Counted from the first letter of the stretch, positions 1 through 6,383 are shown. The stretch: DNA of 7,005 nucleotides from Sulfurovum sp. UBA7648 (GCA_002483605.1 DLIG01000005.1:440-7444); one strand, 5' to 3'. Notes: generated by a model not told the origin, from the letters alone. Translations and numbers: made by a program.

Positions 1-1194
1 AGCATCATCAACTCTATCTTTTTTCTCTTTCATCTCAGTCTCTGTCGCTGCTCCTACTTTGATAACAGCCACACCGCCGGCAAGCTTAGCAAGTCTTTCT
101 TGAAGTTTTTCTTTATCATATTCGCTTGTAGTTTTAACTATTTGCGATTTTATCTCACCTACTCTAGCTTCAACTCCGCTTTTATCGCCTTTGCCGTCTA
201 CTATTACAGTATTGTCTTTGTCAATAACAACTCTTGAAGCTTGTCCAAGTTCTGCGATTGTAGCTTTATCTAAGCTCAACCCTAACTCTTCTGTGATCAC
301 GGTTGCACCCGTAAGTGTTGCTATATCTTTTAGCATCTCTTTTTTACGGTCGCCAAATCCAGGAGCCTTGACTGCTGCGATATTTAACACTCCTTTTAGA
401 CGGTTAAGTACCAAAGTTGCCAATGCTTCACCTTCTACATCATCAGAGATGATCAAAAGCGGTTTGCCTGTTTTTTGAATTTGTTCAAGCACAGGAATAA
501 GATCTTTGAGCGATGTGATCTTTGAATCGGTCACCAAGATCATAGGGTGCTCTAATTCGCATGTCATTTTTTCGGCATTGGTTACAAAGTACGGAGATAG
601 ATAACCTCTGTCAAACTGCATACCTTCAACTACTTCAAGATCATCATTGATCCCTTTTGCCTCTTCAACGGTTATAACACCGTCTTTACCAACCTTTTCC
701 ATAGCTTCGGCTATCAAATCACCGATAGCATGATCGGAATTTGCTGAAATTGTAGCAACTTGAGCGATCTCTTTTTTGTCTTTTACTTGTTTTGAGATCT
801 TTTTAAGTTCTTCGATTATAGCTGCACTTGCTTTATCCATACCTCTTTTTACTTCGATAGGGTTTGCACCTGCTGTAATATTTCTCAAGCCCTCTTTAAA
901 TATAGAGTGAGCCAAAATTGTAGCTGTGGTAGTACCGTCACCTGCTTCATCGGCAGTTTTGCTGGCCACTTCTCTTACAAGTGAAGCGCCCATATTTTCC
1001 AAGCTGTCAGGAAGTTCGATCTCTCTTGCTACACTTACACCGTCTTTTGTTATATGCGGAGCACCGTAACTCTTTTGGATAAGGACATTACGGCCTCTTG
1101 GCCCCATAGTTACTTTAACCGCGTCAGAGAGTTTTTTAACACCCTCATATAGCCCATTTCTTGCTGTATCTGAAAAAAATATTTCCTTTGCCAT
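1..1194 (-). CDS. groEL: GroEL chaperonin (60 kDa), N-terminal 398 residues, cut by the window edge
   Basis: This is the ATP-driven cytoplasmic folding chamber that works with GroES. Reading leftward from ATG at 1194, the frame stays open to base 1 and gives 398 of the roughly 545 residues usual for the family; the C-terminal equatorial part lies outside the window. The nucleotide site is intact: TMGPRGRNV (residues 29-37), the Asp in TKDGVSVA (D51) and DGTTTA (86-91). The intermediate and apical domains follow, with the peptide-binding helices around EGEALATLVLNRL and KAPGFGDRKKEML. The last residues seen are KKDRVDDA. By alignment from memory with E. coli GroEL, where the numbering is shifted by one, D397 is the ATP-hydrolysing aspartate (D398 in E. 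coli). A good Shine-Dalgarno (AAAGGA, 1201-1206) sits 6 bases before the ATG. The gene is 31 bases downstream of groES and surely shares its promoter. No frameshift is visible. Confidence 0.98.
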   Translation of the reverse strand, partial: MAKEIFFSDTARNGLYEGVKKLSDAVKVTMGPRGRNVLIQKSYGAPHITKDGVSVAREIELPDSLENMGASLVREVASKTADEAGDGTTTATILAHSIFKEGLRNITAGANPIEVKRGMDKASAAIIEELKKISKQVKDKKEIAQVATISANSDHAIGDLIAEAMEKVGKDGVITVEEAKGINDDLEVVEGMQFDRGYLSPYFVTNAEKMTCELEHPMILVTDSKITSLKDLIPVLEQIQKTGKPLLIISDDVEGEALATLVLNRLKGVLNIAAVKAPGFGDRKKEMLKDIATLTGATVITEELGLSLDKATIAELGQASRVVIDKDNTVIVDGKGDKSGVEARVGEIKSQIVKTTSEYDKEKLQERLAKLAGGVAVIKVGAATETEMKEKKDRVDDA

Positions 1195-1225
1195 TCTTGA
1201 TCCTTTAAATATATTTTATATTATT

Positions 1226-1486
1226 TTATGAAAGCAGACCTAATATGTCGTCGCTTGTTAAGATTAGATACTCTTGACCATCGATTGTAATTTCTGTACC
1301 GGTATATTTACCGAAAACTACAGTATCGCCTACCTTGATACCCTCAGCATCAGGTCCTACTGCGATGGCTTTGCCTTGAAGTGGTTTTTCCTTAGCATTA
1401 TCTGGAATAATAATACCGCTTGCGGTGGTGTTTGATTCCTCTTTTCGTTCAACAAGCACTCTATTTGCCAATGGTGTAAATCCCAT
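1226..1486 (-). CDS. groES: GroES co-chaperonin (10 kDa)
   Basis: This is the heptameric lid that caps the GroEL chamber. The product is 86 residues, a single GroES fold. It opens with MGFTPLANRVLVERKE, followed by the mobile loop that contacts GroEL (about residues 16-33, with the hydrophobic contact SGIIIP in place of the common GGIVLP). Next come GPDAEGIKVGDTVVFGKYTGTEI and the closing EYLILTSDDILGLL. It lacks the Cys/His-rich C-terminal tail known from Helicobacter pylori GroES (HspA) and resembles the shorter Campylobacter form. The ATG at 1486 is preceded by AAAGGAG (1492-1498) with a 5-base spacer, which fixes the start. It is the first gene of the groES-groEL operon, transcribed from the consensus promoter at 1535-1563. 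Confidence 0.98.
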   Translation of the reverse strand: MGFTPLANRVLVERKEESNTTASGIIIPDNAKEKPLQGKAIAVGPDAEGIKVGDTVVFGKYTGTEITIDGQEYLILTSDDILGLLS

Positions 1487-1534
1487 AATTGCTCCTTTAT
1501 TTTCATTAAATTTAAAAATATTTTTTGAGAAATT

Positions 1535-1563
1535 ATTATATCTAATTAAAAACTGGGTGTCAA
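1535..1563 (-). promoter_or_regulatory. Consensus sigma-70 promoter of groES-groEL
   Basis: On the minus strand, TTGACA (1558-1563) and TATAAT (1535-1540) are both perfect consensus hexamers separated by exactly 17 bases. Transcription should start near 1527-1529, leaving a leader of about 40 bases before the groES ATG. A promoter this strong would be expected to need a repressor, which fits the HAIR-like site just upstream. No CIRCE (HrcA) repeat overlaps it. Confidence 0.92.
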
Positions 1564-1591
1564 GATATCATTAATAATTTTATTCAATATT

Positions 1592-1612
1592 TATGAGTCT
1601 ACTAGACTCAAG
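1592..1612. promoter_or_regulatory. HAIR-like inverted repeat, probable HspR operator for groESL
   Basis: The published HspR-associated inverted repeat is CTTGAGT-N7-ACTCAAG. Here the left half reads TATGAGT, the spacer is exactly 7 bases (CTACTAG), and the right half is a perfect ACTCAAG, so 12 of 14 consensus positions match. The core 1594-1610 is also a perfect 17-base palindrome (TGAGTCTA-C-TAGACTCA). It lies 28 bases upstream of the groES -35 box and is centred about 74 bases before the expected start site. HspR sites far upstream of the start are known for groES of Helicobacter pylori. The match is seen in the sequence; control by HspR is inference, since hspR is not in the window. Confidence 0.72.
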
Positions 1613-1679
1613 TTATTGCATTAAAAAAAGATCCTATTTAAAAAATAAGATAATTATTAATATAAAACGCGTAAAAGTA

Positions 1680-1708
1680 TTGACAAATTAGCTAACTTTG
1701 GATAGAAT
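1680..1708 (+). promoter_or_regulatory. Sigma-70 promoter of the tRNA gene
   Basis: TTGACA (1680-1685) is a perfect -35 box, followed after 17 bases by TAGAAT (1703-1708), one base from the -10 consensus. Transcription would begin near 1715, about 20 bases before the mature tRNA, as is usual for tRNA precursors. The -10 lies in ACTTTGGATAGAATG (1695-1709), nearly the same 15 bases as around the serS -10 box. Confidence 0.85.
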
Positions 1709-1733
1709 GCCGTCTCTTAAAACTTTTTTACGT

Positions 1734-1810
1734 GGCAAGGTAGCTCAGCTGGTTAGAGCGCTGGTCTCATAAGCCGGAGGTCGGGGATTCGAGTTCCCCT
1801 CTTGCTACCA
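1734..1810 (+). tRNA. tRNA with CAU anticodon, probably elongator tRNA-Met
   Basis: A 77-base cloverleaf with the 3' CCA encoded. The acceptor stem is GGCAAGG with TCTTGCT, the D stem GCTC/GAGC, the anticodon stem CTGGT/GCCGG, the loop CTCATAA (anticodon CAT at loop positions 3-5), and the T stem GGGGA/TCCCC with loop TTCGAGT. It is not the initiator tRNA: position 1 pairs (G-U) rather than showing the C1-A72 mismatch, and the anticodon stem lacks the three consecutive G-C pairs. The choice between elongator Met and the lysidine-modified Ile(CAU) tRNA cannot be proved by eye. G2-C71, C3-G70 and A73 favour Met but are not exclusive to it. Both the first and last acceptor pairs are G-U wobbles. 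No factor-independent terminator follows. Confidence 0.93.
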
Positions 1811-1951
1811 CTAATCTTTCAAGAATTCTATCTCCTTTAACGTATCATACTAAACAATTTTACAATACAGCATATATGCAATTTTAATTGGGTTTGATAC
1901 TGATATATATTGTTTGAATTGGCAAAAGCTATTAGCCTCCAAAAGTATCAA
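1811..1951. other. AT-rich spacer between the tRNA gene and the serS promoter
   Basis: No gene is supported here. An open frame in phase with serS can be read back to TTG at 1910, but that start has no Shine-Dalgarno, the peptide resembles nothing in SerRS, and the stretch runs through the serS promoter. A perfect 10-base palindrome GCATATATGC (1870-1879) and distant arms GTATCA (1842-1847) and TGATAC (1895-1900) are present, but they are AT-rich and not convincing as a terminator. Confidence 0.6.
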
Positions 1952-1980
1952 ATGATCGTTAAACACACTTTGGATATAAT
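1952..1980 (+). promoter_or_regulatory. Promoter of serS, strong extended -10
   Basis: A perfect TATAAT (1975-1980) is embedded in ACTTTGGATATAATG (1967-1981), which differs by a single base from the tRNA promoter's -10 region at 1695-1709. The -35 position at 17-base spacing is only ATGATC (3 of 6). A strong extended -10 with a weak -35 is the known habit of housekeeping promoters in Campylobacter and Helicobacter. Transcription would start near 1987, giving a leader of about 22 bases before the ATG at 2009. Confidence 0.75.
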
Positions 1981-2008
1981 GTTGCAATTTTTTAATCCAA
2001 GGCTAATA

Positions 2009-3253
2009 ATGATAGATCTAAAATATATACAAAATAACTTTGAAGAAGCATCTATAAAATTATCCAAAAAAGGTGTCGGCCAAGATGTCTTAAATGAACT
2101 AAACGATCTATTTCAATTGCTAAAAGCCGCTAACTCAAAATATGAAAGCATGAAAGCAGAGCAAAACAAGCTCTCAAAGCTTTTTGGAGAATATAAACAA
2201 AAAGGCTTAGATACAAATGAATTAAAAGACGGTATAGACAAACTCAAAGTACAACTGCCATCCCTGCTTGAAGAGGCAAGGATAGCAGATGAGAAATTGC
2301 AAAATCTAGCTCTTGTGATACCGAATTTTCCTGATAATGAAGTGCCGGAGGGCAAAGACGAAGATGATAATATAGAACTCAAAAAGGTTTTAGAGCCTAG
2401 AGTATTTGATTTTCAACCAAAAGAGCATTGGGATCTTGGAGAAAAAAATGGCTGGATTGATTTTGAAAGAGGTGTAAAGCTTGCAAAAAGCCGTTTTTCT
2501 GTTCTCAAAGGTACAGGTGCAAAGCTCGAACGCGCTTTGATAAACTTCTTTTTGGACACAAACGCCAAAGCCGGATTTGAAGAATTTAATGTTCCTGTCA
2601 TAAATAATGCAAATATGCTTCTAGGAACCGGTCAACTGCCAAAATTTGAAGATGATCTATTTAAAATAGACGGTGAAGAGTTATATCTCATACCAACCGC
2701 TGAAGTTGCACTGACAAACCTATATAATGATGAAATCATAGATGCTAGCTCACTCCCATTACTCCTTACTGCATATACTCCATGCTTCCGTAAAGAAGCA
2801 GGAAGCGCAGGACGAGATACTCGTGGCATGATACGACAGCATCAATTTGATAAAGTAGAGATGGTGGCCATATCACATCCCGACAAAAGCGATGAGATCT
2901 TTGATATGATGGTGCAAAATGCTTCAGATCTATTGACGGCTCTTGAATTGCCCCATAGACTTGTTATGCTTTGCGGGGGTGATCTTGGATTCGGAGCAAG
3001 CAAAACTGTCGATATCGAAGTTTGGCTTCCAGGACAAGGAAAGTATAGAGAAATAAGTTCCATATCTAATACAAGAGATTTCCAAGCTAGACGTGCCAAA
3101 ATACGATACAAAGAAGATGGAAAAAATCTTTTTGTGCATACACTGAACGGTTCAGCGCTTGCAGTAGGAAGGACACTGATAGCTATCATGGAAAACCATC
3201 AGCAAGAAGACGGAACTATAGAGATACCTGACGTTTTAAAGAAATATTTGTAA
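2009..3253 (+). CDS. serS: Seryl-tRNA synthetase
   Basis: Charges tRNA-Ser (and tRNA-Sec where present) with serine using ATP, in the cytoplasm. The 414 residues match the usual class II SerRS length. Residues about 1-105 form the tRNA-binding antiparallel coiled coil (opening MIDLKYIQNNFEEAS). The catalytic core carries motif 1 around GAKLERALINFF, the serine-pocket segment LIPTAEVALTNLY, motif 2 (FRKEAGSAGRDTRGM with the following RQHQFDKVE), EVWLPGQGKYREISS, and motif 3 (LNGSALAVGRTLIAIMENHQ). ATG 2009 was chosen over in-phase upstream starts (TTG 1910, ATG 1952) because family members begin MIDLK-like, AAGG (1999-2002) lies 6 bases upstream, and the longer forms would start before or inside the promoter. 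It stands alone on the plus strand and converges with xseA. Confidence 0.97.
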   Translation: MIDLKYIQNNFEEASIKLSKKGVGQDVLNELNDLFQLLKAANSKYESMKAEQNKLSKLFGEYKQKGLDTNELKDGIDKLKVQLPSLLEEARIADEKLQNLALVIPNFPDNEVPEGKDEDDNIELKKVLEPRVFDFQPKEHWDLGEKNGWIDFERGVKLAKSRFSVLKGTGAKLERALINFFLDTNAKAGFEEFNVPVINNANMLLGTGQLPKFEDDLFKIDGEELYLIPTAEVALTNLYNDEIIDASSLPLLLTAYTPCFRKEAGSAGRDTRGMIRQHQFDKVEMVAISHPDKSDEIFDMMVQNASDLLTALELPHRLVMLCGGDLGFGASKTVDIEVWLPGQGKYREISSISNTRDFQARRAKIRYKEDGKNLFVHTLNGSALAVGRTLIAIMENHQQEDGTIEIPDVLKKYL

Positions 3254-3306
3254 AAAAGACATGTATATTAAAATAACATTGTTCTAATACCAGTTATCCT
3301 TATATC

Positions 3307-3385
3307 GTCACTCCTGCGCAGGCAGGAGTCCAAAAAAAATTCATAAAAAACAATAAAACTGGATACCTGCCTTCGCAGGTATGAC
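3307..3385. repeat. Compound palindrome of two inverted dRS3-like hairpin units (MITE/REP-like)
   Basis: Two 26-base units face each other at 3307-3332 and 3360-3385. The left unit matches the reverse complement of the right unit at 21 of 26 positions (GTCA..CCTGCG.AGGCAGG..TCCA). Each unit is itself a hairpin: ACTCCTGC-GCAG-GCAGGAGT (3310-3329) and ATACCTGC-CTTC-GCAGGTAT (3363-3382), both with perfect 8-base stems. Four of the five differences are paired compensatory changes that keep both stems intact. The 27 bases between the units are A-rich (3333-3359). The shape recalls dRS3/REP-type palindromes and small non-autonomous elements that lodge between genes; I cannot name an exact family. 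It is more GC-rich than its surroundings. Confidence 0.8.
3340..3382 (-). terminator. Possible terminator of the rbfA-xseA operon, formed by the right-hand repeat unit
   Basis: Read on the minus strand, xseA ends at 3392 and 9 bases later the RNA reaches the 8-base-pair hairpin 3363-3382 (ATACCTGC-GAAG-GCAGGTAT). This is followed by CCAG and then T-rich sequence (TTTTATTGTTTTTT), with another run of eight T at 3332-3339. The U tract is not directly against the stem, so it is a moderate terminator at best. In the serS direction neither hairpin is followed by T residues, so any stop for serS would depend on the stems alone or on Rho. Confidence 0.5.
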
Positions 3386-3391
3386 AGCAAA

Positions 3392-4651
3392 TTAAAATTT
3401 TTCTTTGCCTAAACACAAAGCGGTTATCTTCGTTGTTTTATCCTCTAGGACAAATTGCTGCCCTCTTTCTATATCTTCAAGTTTAGTAAGCTTACCATCT
3501 GTCAAAACCTGAGCCCATCCGTCAGTGCAGCGTAGAGCAGGATTTGACAAAATAAAATGTTTTTTCAGCTCTTCTAGCAAATACTCTTTTTGATTCAATA
3601 TCAAAGCAAACTGATTTTTTAGATTCTTTTCAAGTTCGTTGGGTAATTTTTCAAAATTACTTGTTAAAAATCTTGATATTCTCATCATGTCATCTTTGAT
3701 CTCTCTATACTGCTGTTCCATATGCTTGATCTTGCTGTATGGAGAATTTCTTCGCGCATTTTCTCGCAAATTTTCCAATTGTTTTTCTAGTAAAGATAAA
3801 TTTCTGATCGTATTATTTTTCAAATCTTCCAAATAGCTATCAAGTATCTGCAATATCTCTTTTTTGTCCGGAAGTATCATCTCCATCGCTGCGCTTGGTG
3901 TGGGGGCTCTAAGGTCTGCCACAAAGTCACTTATCATTACATCTATCTCATGTCCAACAGCGCTTACGATCGGGGTTTTGGCCTCAAATATAGCATCTGC
4001 TACTGCTTCGCTATTAAATGCCCACAGATCCTCACTGCTACCGCCTCCCCTGCCCGCCACAATAACATCCGCATTTAAAGAATCTGCATATTTGATAGCT
4101 TTTGCTATTTGTGTCGGCGCTTGTTCGCCCTGGACGAGCGTATCTACGATGGTCACCTCCAAAAGCGGCCATCTTTTGTCTATGATCTTTAACATATCAT
4201 GCAAGGCTGCGCTATCTTTTGCAGTAACCAAGGCAATAGATCGTACTATTTTAGGAATCGCTTTTTTTACAGATGGATCAAAGTAACCTTTTTGGGATAA
4301 CTTTTCTTTGAGCTGCTCATACGCTAAAGCTAAAGCTCCTTGACCGTAAGGCTCAATGTGAACGGCATAAAATTGATATTCACCTCTTGGTACAAAGACA
4401 CCCAATGAGCCTTCTACTATGATATGCTGGCCTGTTTCTATACGAAATTTGAGTTTAGTAACGCTTGATTTGAACATTACACATTTAAGTGAGCTCTCAT
4501 TGTCTTTGATAGTAAAATATAGATGCCCGCTTGTATGATAAGTAGCCGATGATACTTCACCTTCTACTAAAATATGCACAAAGGTGGTTTCGAGCAATGA
4601 TTTGATTTTGTTATTGAGCGATGAGACACTCATCATTGCGTTTGAACCCAT
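3392..4651 (-). CDS. xseA: Exodeoxyribonuclease VII large subunit
   Basis: Catalytic subunit of exonuclease VII, which degrades single-stranded DNA from both ends together with the small XseB subunits (xseB is not in this window). The product is 419 residues. An N-terminal OB-fold (about 8-103, with LVEGEVSSATYHTSGHLYFTIKD) binds single-stranded DNA. The catalytic domain shows AALHDML (D152), GRGGGSSEDLW (200-210), SAVGHEIDV (230-238, with H234 and D237) and DFVADLRAPTPSAAME (242-257). These include the residues regarded as catalytic in the family (Asp, Arg, His, Asp). A long charged helical region (about 262-375) is the coiled-coil stalk that holds XseB. ATG 4651 has AGGA (4658-4661) 6 bases upstream, overlapping the ubiE stop; the inner ATGs at 4636 and 4633 have none. 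It is last in the operon, 8 bases after ubiE. Confidence 0.96.
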   Translation of the reverse strand: MGSNAMMSVSSLNNKIKSLLETTFVHILVEGEVSSATYHTSGHLYFTIKDNESSLKCVMFKSSVTKLKFRIETGQHIIVEGSLGVFVPRGEYQFYAVHIEPYGQGALALAYEQLKEKLSQKGYFDPSVKKAIPKIVRSIALVTAKDSAALHDMLKIIDKRWPLLEVTIVDTLVQGEQAPTQIAKAIKYADSLNADVIVAGRGGGSSEDLWAFNSEAVADAIFEAKTPIVSAVGHEIDVMISDFVADLRAPTPSAAMEMILPDKKEILQILDSYLEDLKNNTIRNLSLLEKQLENLRENARRNSPYSKIKHMEQQYREIKDDMMRISRFLTSNFEKLPNELEKNLKNQFALILNQKEYLLEELKKHFILSNPALRCTDGWAQVLTDGKLTKLEDIERGQQFVLEDKTTKITALCLGKEKF

Positions 4652-4659
4652 AAGATGTC

Positions 4660-5388
4660 CTATGCTAACGGTTTTTGTGCCACTAATAATGTAGATATAC
4701 CCATAGAGAATGATTTGACGTATTTTACATCAAAACCGGCTTGCTTGAGTTCGTCTTCTAGCATTGATGTAGTCAAAAATTGCTCTATAGAATCTGGAAG
4801 ATAACGATACGCTGCATAATTTTGTGAAACCAATCCTCCAATGGCCGGAAGTATCTTTTTCATATAAAAATCAACAATTTTTGACACGAAACCGCTCTTT
4901 TCTTGCTTGGTAAATTCCAATATAACTACCATTCCGCCATTGTTCAATACACGATAAAATTCGTTAAGCCCTTTTGCCCTATCTACAACATTTCTGATCC
5001 CGTAAGATATTGACACTATATCGCAACTTTTATCGCTAAACGGTAGCGCTTGTGCTTGCCCCTCTATAAAAGAGGCAAATGATACTTTTTCTTTGGCAAC
5101 TTCCAGCATTCCCACAGAAGGATCCACGCCTGTATATTGCTCTACACTAATACCGTGTTTGTCAGCTCTAGCTTTCCAATACAATAGCAGATCACCCGTA
5201 CCACAAGCTACATCAACGATTTGGCCAATTTTATTTTTTGCCAAAATTTCATATGCTTTATCGCAGCCTTTTTTTCTCCATTGTTTATCGATACCAAAAC
5301 TAAGAACGCGATTTGCAATATCATAAGTAGATGCAATGTCGTCAAACATTCCTATGATTTTTTGTTGTTTTTCTGCATTATTGCTCAT
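4660..5388 (-). CDS. ubiE: UbiE/MenG-type quinone C-methyltransferase (demethylmenaquinone methyltransferase)
   Basis: An S-adenosylmethionine-dependent enzyme that adds the ring methyl group in the last step of menaquinone (or ubiquinone) synthesis. Campylobacterota respire with menaquinone made by the futalosine route, so demethylmenaquinone is the likely substrate (inference). The 242 residues show a Rossmann methyltransferase fold: YDIANRVLSFGIDKQW (22-37), SAM motif I VDVACGTGD (58-66), acidic VDP (88-90), SYGIRNVVDRAKGLNEFYRVL, and the C-terminal UbiE signature RVLNNGGMVVILEFT (146-160). ATG 5388 is preferred: its ATGA overlaps the ribD stop, and GGAG (5398-5401) lies 9 bases upstream. 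An in-phase ATG at 5403 would add 5 residues (MEQKD), with its GGAG 13 bases away. A second UbiE-like role, such as extra methylation of menaquinone, cannot be excluded. Confidence 0.94.
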   Translation of the reverse strand: MSNNAEKQQKIIGMFDDIASTYDIANRVLSFGIDKQWRKKGCDKAYEILAKNKIGQIVDVACGTGDLLLYWKARADKHGISVEQYTGVDPSVGMLEVAKEKVSFASFIEGQAQALPFSDKSCDIVSISYGIRNVVDRAKGLNEFYRVLNNGGMVVILEFTKQEKSGFVSKIVDFYMKKILPAIGGLVSQNYAAYRYLPDSIEQFLTTSMLEDELKQAGFDVKYVKSFSMGISTLLVAQKPLA

Positions 5389-6383
5389 ATCTTTTTGCTC
5401 CATATTATCAAATCATCTCCTATATTTTGGTGGTGTAAAGTTTTTAAATTCATATCTATATTATACGACAAACGCTTGGAATTTAACATTGGTGCCTGAT
5501 ATATCAAAAGCCAATCTATCTTGTCTTGCCAAGCTTTTAGCATCCCTTCTCCGCCTTCTACCAAGATCAAAGACGGCGTATTTAGAAAATCTAAATTATC
5601 ACCAAGATCGACATCTCTATTGGGAACATTAAATAGCGGGATAGTTCTATCAATATTTTTTTCATCGGCCGTATAGATAAATAAGTCCGGAGCTTTGGCG
5701 TCTATTAATCTGCAATCAAGCGTGGGTCTGTCTATTCTGACCGTATTGCCGCCGATTACAAGCTTGGATGCAACTCTGCGGAGTTTATGCGTATGTATTC
5801 TAGAATCAAAAGAACTAATAACTCCCTCAGTGATCCTGCCATTGGTGGTTTGTGCCAACTTAAACAATACAAAAGCTCTTTGTTGCCAAATTATAAATGG
5901 CTCCAATAACTCATCTGCCTCTTGTTTCAATAACCCAATATGTACTTCAATACCGCTAGCTTGAAGTCTTTTTGCACCGCCGGAATGACTAGGTATAGGA
6001 TCAAGTGTAGCAATATGAACGGATTTTACATTTAAATCTATAAGCAAAGATGCGCAAGAAGGCGTTTTTCCTTCGTGGTTACAAGGTTCCAAAGTAACAT
6101 ACATGCTGCATTTTGCAAAAAAAGCACTAGGCAAAGAACGCAAAAATTGATGTGCTAAAAAAGCATTTCCTCTATCAAAATCTATTGTTTTACCGCTTAT
6201 GAATTCATAAGCCTTCAAAAGAGCCAATACCTCTGCATGCGAGCTTCCTGATTGTTCGTGAGAGGCGATACTAACAAGCTTACCTTCCAGTGTTACGACT
6301 GCAGCAACGCCTGGATTTGGATATGCTAATCCTTGATACTTCCATGCAGCTTGCACGGCAAGACGCATATATAGCTCATCCAC
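5385..6383 (-). CDS. ribD: Bifunctional riboflavin biosynthesis protein RibD (pyrimidine deaminase / reductase)
   Basis: Catalyses the second and third steps of riboflavin synthesis: deamination of the GTP cyclohydrolase II product and NADPH-dependent reduction of its ribose. The 332 residues hold an N-terminal zinc deaminase (about 1-150) with YPNPGVAAVV, SHAEV (H49, E51) and TLEPCNHEGKTPSC (C101, C110), which supply the zinc ligands and catalytic Glu. The reductase domain (about 170-332) has KLAQTTNGRIT, VIGGNTVRIDRPTLDCR and LILVEGGEG. About 49 residues separate E51 from the PC motif, against roughly 25 in E. coli RibD, so there is an insertion. The usual Asp of the SLDGRI motif is Asn (N181). 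The start is GTG 6383, 6 bases after AAGGG (6390-6394), which overlaps the rimP stop; a nearby ATG (6385) is out of frame. It is 9 bases after rimP and overlaps ubiE by 4. Confidence 0.95.
   Translation of the reverse strand: MDELYMRLAVQAAWKYQGLAYPNPGVAAVVTLEGKLVSIASHEQSGSSHAEVLALLKAYEFISGKTIDFDRGNAFLAHQFLRSLPSAFFAKCSMYVTLEPCNHEGKTPSCASLLIDLNVKSVHIATLDPIPSHSGGAKRLQASGIEVHIGLLKQEADELLEPFIIWQQRAFVLFKLAQTTNGRITEGVISSFDSRIHTHKLRRVASKLVIGGNTVRIDRPTLDCRLIDAKAPDLFIYTADEKNIDRTIPLFNVPNRDVDLGDNLDFLNTPSLILVEGGEGMLKAWQDKIDWLLIYQAPMLNSKRLSYNIDMNLKTLHHQNIGDDLIIWSKKI
5398..5401 (-). promoter_or_regulatory. Ribosome binding site that decides the ubiE start
   Basis: GGAG lies inside the end of ribD, 9 bases before the ATG at 5388 that forms an ATGA overlap with the ribD stop. 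This arrangement implies coupled translation of ubiE after ribD and argues against the in-phase ATG at 5403, whose first codons would contain the site. Confidence 0.65.

Noticed and set aside
1631..1651. Short hairpin ATCCTATTT-AAA-AAATAAGAT in the groES-tRNA spacer
   Set aside because: An all but AT-only stem with an internal mismatch and no gene ending near it; too weak to call an operator or terminator.
1487..1733. CIRCE (HrcA) element expected at many groESL operons
   Set aside because: I looked for TTAGCACTC-N9-GAGTGCTAA and found no acceptable match on either strand; only the HAIR-like repeat is present.
1842..1900. Nested AT-rich inverted repeats after the tRNA (GTATCA/TGATAC arms around GCATATATGC)
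   Set aside because: The outer arms are short, the two palindromes have different centres, and no T run follows. This is expected by chance in AT-rich DNA and does not support a terminator or element.
2842..3189. Long antisense open frames inside serS, and similar ones opposite xseA (3864-4286) and groEL (191-478)
   Set aside because: They lie fully within well-supported genes on the other strand, lack ribosome sites and known domains, and are explained by the coding bias of the real gene.
3310..3329. Left repeat hairpin as a factor-independent terminator for serS
   Set aside because: In the serS direction the stem is followed by CC and eight A residues instead of T residues, so it lacks the required U tract.
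4631..4636. Alternative xseA starts at the tandem ATGs (4636 and 4633)
   Set aside because: They would give a more typical N-terminus but have no Shine-Dalgarno, whereas ATG 4651 has AGGA 6 bases upstream. The difference is 5-6 residues only.
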